From: Rhodobacter sp.
Lineage (GTDB): Bacteria > Pseudomonadota > Alphaproteobacteria > Rhodobacterales > Rhodobacteraceae
Direction: 5' to 3'
Length of the DNA: 12,297 nt
NCBI GenBank assembly: GCA_003536295.1
Contig: DPZQ01000156.1
Span: 1-12,297 of the forward strand
Part shown: positions 7,860 through 12,297 of the stretch, piece by piece
How positions within the stretch are numbered: the first letter of the stretch is position 1
Layout of the letters: the number at the start of each line of letters is the position of its first letter
Program-made: the position numbers and the translations under genes
The notes under the pieces: generated by a model
Database searches by the model: none
The model's input: only the letters and a program-made list of their open reading frames with translations
What the model was told of the DNA's origin: nothing

Positions 7860-8620
7860 TGGCGACTTATTTGAATTTAAGAAATCTGTTTTGGATTTTA
7901 TTTTACTTATCTATTTCAATTTCTTGGATAGCTTTATTTACGCAAATATCGGCCAATAATTTGATCGATTTGCCGCGCGCACTTTGGCAAGGTCTGTGCC
8001 TTTCAGCACAAGAGGTGGACTATCTCAGCTTATGGAAAATGTGGCTTTTAATGGCAGCGGCTATGATGCTACCCAGCTTTGTGCCAGCACTGCGGTGTTT
8101 TTTAGATCTGTCCCATGCCAATGCCAGCACACCGCGCGACGCTGTGGCTATGGTGATGGGTTATGGGGCGATTTGGGCCCTTGCCGCGGCCATGGGTGCC
8201 GGTTTGCAACAGATCCTGGCACAAAAGGCGCTTCTGTCGCCGCTGGGCGCTAGCCTTTCGACACTCCTTACCAGCGTTCTTTTTGGCGTGGCAGGAGCCT
8301 ATCAATTCTCGCACCTCAAAGCCGCTTGCTTGGCAAAATGCCGTATGCCGCTGACGTTTTTTCTTCAGCGCTGGACCAAAGGGCCCACACGTGCTTTCAA
8401 AATGGGGACAGAACTTGGCGTGATTTGTTTTGGCTGCTGCTGGGCCTTGATGTTGTTGGCGTTTGTGGGAGGCACGATGAACCTTTTATGGATGGGGGCC
8501 GCCACCCTTTTCATGAGTTTGGAGAAACTACCCCAGCTTGGCAAATTCACCACCAAGCCCATGGGCATTTTACTTTTAGGCGCTTCTGCCTATACGATCT
8601 TAAATCAACTATGGCCGTGA
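7859..8620 (+). CDS. DUF2182 multi-pass membrane protein
   Basis: A 253-aa inner-membrane protein with about five to six hydrophobic segments (roughly residues 9-28, 60-78, 96-117, 130-148, 186-205 and 235-250). Family hallmarks are WKMWLLMAAAMMLP (59-72), AYQFSHLKAACLAKCRMP (147-164, with C157 and C161), ICFGCCWALML (189-199, with C190, C193 and C194), MNLLWM (207-212) and EK (222-223). The conserved Cys, His and Met residues suggest metal binding, and the family is often described as a predicted metal-binding integral membrane protein; the function is unproven. The start overlaps the ligase stop by one base (TAATG), so translation is probably coupled. The first 100 bases are noticeably AT-richer than the rest of the operon. 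It is followed at once by a DUF1326 gene, a pairing I recall from other proteobacteria. Confidence 0.85.
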   Translation: MATYLNLRNLFWILFYLSISISWIALFTQISANNLIDLPRALWQGLCLSAQEVDYLSLWKMWLLMAAAMMLPSFVPALRCFLDLSHANASTPRDAVAMVMGYGAIWALAAAMGAGLQQILAQKALLSPLGASLSTLLTSVLFGVAGAYQFSHLKAACLAKCRMPLTFFLQRWTKGPTRAFKMGTELGVICFGCCWALMLLAFVGGTMNLLWMGAATLFMSLEKLPQLGKFTTKPMGILLLGASAYTILNQLWP

Positions 8621-8631
8621 AAGGACCTGAT

Positions 8632-9255
8632 ATGAAACCACAATTGCCAGACTGGGCGCTTAAGGGCGAGTTGATCTTAAACTGTAACTGCACGGTCTTT
8701 TGTCCCTGCGTTGTCAGCCTTGGCAAACATCCGCCCACCGAGGGCTATTGCCAGGCTTGGGTCGGGGTACGAATTGATACAGGCCATTTTGATGGCGAAG
8801 ACCTTTCGGGCCTTAACGTCGGGCTTTTGATGGATATTCCAGGTAATATGGGTCGCGGCAATTGGAAAGCAGCCGCCTATATTGATGAGCGCGCAGGCGA
8901 AAAAGCCTATGATGGGTTGATCAAAATTTTTTCAGGCCAGGCGCGTGGCACGACGGGGCTTTTCGCGCTGATGGTGTCAGAGTTTTTGGGCGCAGAGCGC
9001 GCGCTTGTCACTTATGAAACTATCGGAAAAACCCGCCATCTAACCGTGGGCAAAAAGATCATCGGGGCTGTAACGCCGATCGCGGGAGCCAATGAAGATC
9101 AAGAGGTTGTAGTATCCAACACCGGCTATTGGATGGGGCCAGACATCACGATTGCTCAGGCCGATAAGGGGCGTGTGAGGGCCTATGGAAGGGTCTGGGA
9201 TTTTGAGGGTCGTTCAGCAGAGATTTGTCAAATCGACTGGCACGGCCCCACCTAG
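8632..9255 (+). CDS. DUF1326 cysteine-rich protein
   Basis: A 207-aa protein of the DUF1326 family, without membrane segments or a clear signal peptide. The N-terminus carries the family's cysteine cluster: NCNCTVFCPC (17-26, with C18, C20, C24 and C26), followed by C40 in GYCQAW; another Cys lies near the end in EICQIDW. The cluster suggests a metal or redox role, but the function is unknown. I chose the ATG at 8632 because AAAGGA precedes it at normal spacing. The frame is open much further upstream, but that part overlaps the DUF2182 gene and does not look like protein of this family; an ATG at 8611 would add 7 residues and overlap the upstream stop. It is the last gene of the operon, 29 bases before a strong terminator. 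It probably works with the DUF2182 protein. Confidence 0.85.
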   Translation: MKPQLPDWALKGELILNCNCTVFCPCVVSLGKHPPTEGYCQAWVGVRIDTGHFDGEDLSGLNVGLLMDIPGNMGRGNWKAAAYIDERAGEKAYDGLIKIFSGQARGTTGLFALMVSEFLGAERALVTYETIGKTRHLTVGKKIIGAVTPIAGANEDQEVVVSNTGYWMGPDITIAQADKGRVRAYGRVWDFEGRSAEICQIDWHGPT

Positions 9256-9284
9256 CCCGCCCAGCCAGTAAATAGATCAGATTT

Positions 9285-9310
9285 GGGGGCGAAGCGCCCC
9301 CATTTTTGTT
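9285..9310 (+). terminator. Rho-independent terminator of the demethylase operon
   Basis: Perfect GC-rich hairpin GGGGGCG-AAG-CGCCCCC (9285-9301) followed at once by ATTTTTGTT. It ends transcription after the DUF1326 gene and separates that operon from the ASKHA gene. Confidence 0.92.
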
Positions 9311-9350
9311 AAATTGACGAAACAAACCCATAACCTGCCGCGAACAGGAC

Positions 9351-9378
9351 TTGCAGGTAGGCGCTTTCACCGTAAAAG
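9351..9378 (+). promoter_or_regulatory. Possible promoter of the corrinoid-activator gene
   Basis: Because a strong terminator lies upstream, the ASKHA gene needs its own promoter between about 9311 and 9400. The best match I see is TTGCAG (9351-9356), 16 bases, TAAAAG (9373-9378), which would give a very short leader before the GAGG at about 9392. A CCTGC/GCAGG inverted repeat (9334-9338 and 9353-9357) overlaps the -35 box. The match is weak. Confidence 0.3.
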
Positions 9379-9400
9379 AAACCAAAGAGATGAGGTCGCC

Positions 9401-11437
9401 ATGAACGAAGATGCTTTGGTTGTATTCACCCCCTCGGGCAAACGAGGACGTTTTGCTTTAGGAACACCTATTTTAACAGCTGCCCGCAAATTGGGTGTTG
9501 ATTTGGATTCCGTGTGTGGTGGGCGTGGCATTTGCTCAAAATGCCAAATTTCGCCTGGTGTTGGATCTTTTCCAAAACATGGGGTGACGGTCAGCGCCGA
9601 GGCGCTTAGCCCGTGGAATCAGGTGGAAGAACGATATAAAAACATTCGTGGTCTGCTAGATGGGCGCCGCCTTGGCTGCCAAGCCAAAGTCATGGGCGAC
9701 GTGGTGGTTGACGTGCCGCCAGAAAGCCAAGTGCATAAGCAGGTGATCCGCAAATCGGCCACATTGCGTGACATGAACATGGACCCTGCGACCAAACTTT
9801 TCTATGTCGAGGTTGAAGAGCCCGATATGCACGAACCCTCAGGTGATTTTGAGCGTTTGGCGTTAGCCATTGAAAAACAATGGAACATTCAGGGCCTTAA
9901 GGCCGATTTGGCCATTATGCGCCGCTTGCAACCTGTGCTGCGCAAGGGCGATTGGAAGGTGACGGTTGCCGTCTATCAAAGCCATGATGGGGCCGCTCCA
10001 CGCATTCTTGACCTTTGGCCCGGCTTTTATGAAGGTAGCATCTACGGGCTGGCCATTGACCTTGGTTCAACCACCATTGCAGCGCACCTTTGTGACTTGC
10101 GCGACGGCTCGATTTTGGCATCCAGCGGGTTGATGAACCCGCAAATCCGCTTTGGCGAAGATCTGATGAGCCGTGTCTCCTATGCGATGATGAACCCCGG
10201 CGGCGACGTTGAAATGACCAAAGCGGTGCGCAATGCGCTCAACTATTTGGCCGACGTGATCGCCACCGAAGGCGGAATTGACGCATCGTCTATTTACGAA
10301 ATGGTCTTTGTGTGTAACCCCGTCATGCACCATTTGCTGCTGGGGATTGATCCTGTCGAATTGGGGCAAGCGCCTTTTGCTTTGGCTACATCAGGCGCGG
10401 TGCACATAACTGCGCGCGATCTTGAGGTGACTTCGGTCAATGTAGCGGCGCAGGTATATATATTGCCTTGTATAGCGGGCCATGTGGGGGCTGATTGCGC
10501 TGCCGTAGCCTTGGCTGAAGAACCAAATAAATCCAAAGACTTGGTTCTTATTGTTGATGTAGGAACCAATGCTGAAATTCTGCTGGGAAATGAAAGTCGC
10601 GTGCTGGCGTGCTCATCTCCCACGGGCCCAGCTTTCGAAGGGGCGCAGATCTCTTCAGGGCAGCGCGCAGCCCCAGGTGCGATTGAACGAGTCGAGATAG
10701 ACCCGATCACCAAAGAGCCCCGCTTTCGGGTGATTGGCCGCGACGCTTGGTCAGATGATCCTAACTTTGCTGAATTGATCAAAGATACAGGTGTCACGGG
10801 GATTTGTGGCTCGGGGATCATTGAAGCTGTGGCCGAATTGCGCATGAGCGGCCTTCTCGACGCGGGTGGTCTCATGGGCTCGGCAGAGCAAACTGGTACC
10901 AACCGAATGATACCACAAGGGCGCACCCATTCATATATGCTTTATGACGGCACCACCCAAGGCGGCCCGCTGATAATGGTGACCCAAGGTGATATTCGCG
11001 CGATTCAGCTGGCGAAATCGGCCCTGTACGCAGGCGCACGGCTGTTGATGGATGAAATGGGGGTAGATCATGTAGACCGTGTGGTTTTGGCGGGGGCCTT
11101 TGGGGCGCATATCTCGCCGAAACATGCGATGGTTTTGGGAATGATACCTGACGCGCCCCTGGACAAGGTTTTTTCCGCCGGAAACGCCGCAGGCACGGGG
11201 GCGCGAATTGCACTTTGCTCAAAATCTGCCCGTGCTGAAATTGAGGCAACGGTTGGTCTGATCCACAAGGTTGAAACTGCGATCGAGCCCCGCTTTCAAG
11301 AACACTTTGTCAATGCAAACGCGATACCACACTTCACAGATCCGTTTTTATTGTTACGCGCCATAGCGCCCCTGCCAAATGTGAGTTTCAACACCCAAAG
11401 CGGTGGCGGCGAAGGTGGGCGCAGGCGCAAGCGGTAA
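9401..11437 (+). CDS. [2Fe-2S]/ASKHA protein, RACo-like reductive activator of corrinoid proteins
   Basis: A 678-aa protein of the family that re-reduces inactive Co(II) corrinoid to Co(I) using ATP. An N-terminal plant-type [2Fe-2S] ferredoxin domain (about 5-105) has cysteines C39, C45, C48 and C93 in the expected pattern (CGGRGICSKC, then GCQAK). A linker and middle region follow. The C-terminal ASKHA part (DUF4445) starts with IDLGSTT (D220) and has a second phosphate element VDVGTN (D386), then GICGSGIIEA and VVLAGAFGAHI. The protein ends in a basic Gly-rich tail (GGGEGGRRRKR). I chose the ATG at 9401 because GAGG is 5 bases upstream; the frame is open from a TTG at 9314, but that segment reads as non-conserved basic sequence. 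It stands alone behind a terminator, about 5 kb from the methyl-THF:corrinoid methyltransferase gene. Its target corrinoid protein is not encoded here. Confidence 0.88.
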   Translation: MNEDALVVFTPSGKRGRFALGTPILTAARKLGVDLDSVCGGRGICSKCQISPGVGSFPKHGVTVSAEALSPWNQVEERYKNIRGLLDGRRLGCQAKVMGDVVVDVPPESQVHKQVIRKSATLRDMNMDPATKLFYVEVEEPDMHEPSGDFERLALAIEKQWNIQGLKADLAIMRRLQPVLRKGDWKVTVAVYQSHDGAAPRILDLWPGFYEGSIYGLAIDLGSTTIAAHLCDLRDGSILASSGLMNPQIRFGEDLMSRVSYAMMNPGGDVEMTKAVRNALNYLADVIATEGGIDASSIYEMVFVCNPVMHHLLLGIDPVELGQAPFALATSGAVHITARDLEVTSVNVAAQVYILPCIAGHVGADCAAVALAEEPNKSKDLVLIVDVGTNAEILLGNESRVLACSSPTGPAFEGAQISSGQRAAPGAIERVEIDPITKEPRFRVIGRDAWSDDPNFAELIKDTGVTGICGSGIIEAVAELRMSGLLDAGGLMGSAEQTGTNRMIPQGRTHSYMLYDGTTQGGPLIMVTQGDIRAIQLAKSALYAGARLLMDEMGVDHVDRVVLAGAFGAHISPKHAMVLGMIPDAPLDKVFSAGNAAGTGARIALCSKSARAEIEATVGLIHKVETAIEPRFQEHFVNANAIPHFTDPFLLLRAIAPLPNVSFNTQSGGGEGGRRRKR

Positions 11438-11466
11438 ACAAACGCCACAAAGCGGATAAAACAGCC

Positions 11467-11495
11467 TTGACCAAAACCCGAGTGGGTATTACCGA
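11467..11495 (+). promoter_or_regulatory. Possible tRNA-Gly promoter
   Basis: TTGACC (11467-11472), 17 bases, TACCGA (11490-11495) lies just before the tRNA, with a predicted start about 7 bases after the -10 box, near position 11503. The -35 box is good and the -10 box poor. Confidence 0.3.
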
Positions 11496-11503
11496 AGCGT
11501 TGC

Positions 11504-11577
11504 GCGGGTGTAGCTCAATGGTAGAGCAGCAGCTTCCCAAGCTGAATACGGGGGTTCGATTCCCCTCACCCGCTCCA
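11504..11577 (+). tRNA. tRNA-Gly (anticodon CCC)
   Basis: A 74-base cloverleaf with encoded CCA. The acceptor stem GCGGGTG/CACCCGC is perfect, the D arm is GCTC-AATGGTA-GAGC, the anticodon loop is TTCCCAA with CCC at 11536-11538 (reads GGG), the variable region is ATAC, and the T arm is GGGGG-TTCGATT-CCCCT with one G-U pair. The outermost anticodon-stem pair (G-A) is mismatched, the only irregularity. It closely resembles E. coli tRNA-Gly(CCC). Its 3' end is followed by an integrase gene. Confidence 0.97.
11550..11577 (+). other. Probable integration site (att) in the 3' end of tRNA-Gly
   Basis: A tyrosine recombinase gene begins 55 bases after the tRNA, the usual position for an element that recombines at a tRNA 3' end and restores it. 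The T-arm to CCA segment is the expected identity core. The far-end copy is outside the window, so the boundaries are inferred. Confidence 0.4.
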
Positions 11578-11601
11578 ATTTACTACATAAGTAATTGATT
11601 T

Positions 11602-11623
11602 TCTTAAGAATTTAATTCTAAGA
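11602..11623 (+). promoter_or_regulatory. Inverted repeat in the integrase leader
   Basis: TCTTAAGAA (11602-11610) faces TTCTAAGA (11616-11623), a nearly perfect inverted repeat with one unpaired base. Its right arm overlaps the AGAGG ribosome site (11621-11625) of the integrase. It could bind a regulator or mask the ribosome site as a weak hairpin. In AT-rich DNA such symmetry can be chance. Confidence 0.3.
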
Positions 11624-11632
11624 GGTCATTTT

Positions 11633-12297
11633 ATGTCACACATTCCGTACACCATATGTCGCCACGGCATGATTTATTACAGCCGCCGTGTACCCAAAAA
11701 TGCCGTTAAACAGTATGGCTCGCACATCAGGCTTGCACTGTCGAGAGACCCTATCGAAGCGGCCAATTATGCAAAAAAATTAACCCCAATTTTGCAGTCG
11801 TTTTGGGTAACGCAAAAAAATATACGTCCTGTCGACCTAAGTTTGGTTCTAGATAACATCAAACCTCGAGTTTTTATTCTTAGTGAACTAACACAAGAGT
11901 ATATTGAGCTTAAGAACATACAAGCGAACCCAACTTTATCGTCAGTTAATATTTTGATATCGCTTTGTGGAGATATAAACATTGAATCTTACGACCGCCA
12001 AGACGCAAAAACATTTATTTCAAACTTGCAATCTAGAGGCAACAAGACAGGTACCATACGGAGACGCATTCATTGTTTATCTGCTATTTTCAATTACGGA
12101 CATTCGGAACTTGATTTGCAAAAACGAAACCCTTTTTCTCGACTAATCATCCGTAACGAAGGGCAAGACAAACTTAGGCGGGGTGTGTTTACGTTTGAGC
12201 AACTCAAGCTAGGATACGACAAGGCCATAAACTCTGGCAGCGACATCAAGTTAATCTTTCCGATCCTTGGTGAGACAGGATGCCGTCTAGCTGAGAT
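11633..12297 (+). CDS. Tyrosine recombinase (phage-type integrase), 3' end cut off
   Basis: A reading frame with no stop starts at ATG 11633, behind AGAGG 7 bases upstream, and leaves the window after 221 full codons. The N-terminus (ICRHGMIYYSRRVPKN, then a GSHIRLALSRDPIEAANYAKKL stretch near residues 29-50) resembles the short N-terminal module of roseobacter and phage integrases. A helical core-binding domain follows (about 82-175). The catalytic domain then begins, with the box I arginine in GETGCRLAE (213-221, R218). The remaining catalytic His, Arg and Tyr residues lie past the edge, so intactness cannot be judged. It is visibly AT-richer than the genes upstream, consistent with acquired DNA. 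It most likely marks one end of a prophage or genomic island inserted at tRNA-Gly(CCC). Confidence 0.88.
   Translation, partial: MSHIPYTICRHGMIYYSRRVPKNAVKQYGSHIRLALSRDPIEAANYAKKLTPILQSFWVTQKNIRPVDLSLVLDNIKPRVFILSELTQEYIELKNIQANPTLSSVNILISLCGDINIESYDRQDAKTFISNLQSRGNKTGTIRRRIHCLSAIFNYGHSELDLQKRNPFSRLIIRNEGQDKLRRGVFTFEQLKLGYDKAINSGSDIKLIFPILGETGCRLAE

Noticed and set aside
8326..8631. Upstream extension of the DUF1326 frame inside the DUF2182 gene
   Set aside because: The DUF2182 frame is the conserved one there; the real DUF1326 start at 8632 has its own AAAGGA site.
9314..9400. TTG start adding 29 residues to the ASKHA protein
   Set aside because: No ribosome site fits, the extension is unconserved basic sequence, and the ATG at 9401 has GAGG upstream and leads directly into the ferredoxin domain.
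10294..10926. 210-codon minus-strand frame opposite the ASKHA gene
   Set aside because: It lies wholly inside a conserved gene; its Ser/Pro/Arg-rich translation is typical of an antisense shadow.
11477..11488. ACCC-GAGT-GGGT hairpin after the ASKHA gene
   Set aside because: A four-pair stem without a T run is too weak to call a terminator.
1..12297. CRISPR array, insertion sequence ends or long tandem repeats
   Set aside because: Reading both strands by eye I saw no regularly spaced repeats, no transposase gene and no long terminal inverted repeats in the window.

Overview
The window looks like a chromosomal segment of a marine alphaproteobacterium of the roseobacter group (Rhodobacteraceae/Roseobacteraceae). 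The evidence is protein style and context: an rlmE-ppx pair, a small PF13769 protein beside a divergent MetF-like protein, a DmdA-like GcvT-family protein, and a corrinoid-activator-type ASKHA protein. Codon use in the main genes is only moderately GC-rich. An RCA-type (Planktomarina-like) roseobacter would fit, but that is a guess.

Layout. Positions 1-1620 (minus strand) hold a housekeeping pair, the 23S rRNA methyltransferase RlmE (cut by the left edge) and a short Ppx/GppA phosphatase, overlapping by 4 bases. A regulatory region of about 160 bp with several inverted repeats follows. It precedes a compact plus-strand operon (1810-4022): a small PF13769 protein, a divergent methylenetetrahydrofolate reductase and a methyltetrahydrofolate:corrinoid methyltransferase. 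A convergent LysR gene (4072-4968, minus) is divergent from a second plus-strand operon (5070-9255): a DmdA-like folate-dependent demethylase, an acyl-CoA ligase, a DUF2182 membrane protein and a cysteine-rich DUF1326 protein. A strong intrinsic terminator closes it at 9285-9310. A separate transcription unit (9401-11437) encodes a [2Fe-2S]/ASKHA protein of the RACo type (reductive activator of corrinoid proteins). Then come tRNA-Gly(CCC) (11504-11577) and, 55 bases on, the start of an AT-richer tyrosine recombinase gene that runs off the right edge, the typical entry point of a genomic island or prophage.

How the genes may work together (inference). The DmdA-like enzyme would move a methyl group from a small methylated acid, possibly DMSP, to tetrahydrofolate. 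The ligase would activate the demethylated acid as a CoA thioester. The resulting 5-methyl-THF could be oxidised by the MetF-like protein or exchanged with a corrinoid protein by the methyltransferase, whose oxidised cobalt the ASKHA protein would re-reduce. The corrinoid protein itself and any MttB-type substrate methyltransferase are not in the window, so the corrinoid arm is incomplete here. The DUF2182/DUF1326 pair has no known function; its place in the demethylase/ligase operon is the least explained part of the window.
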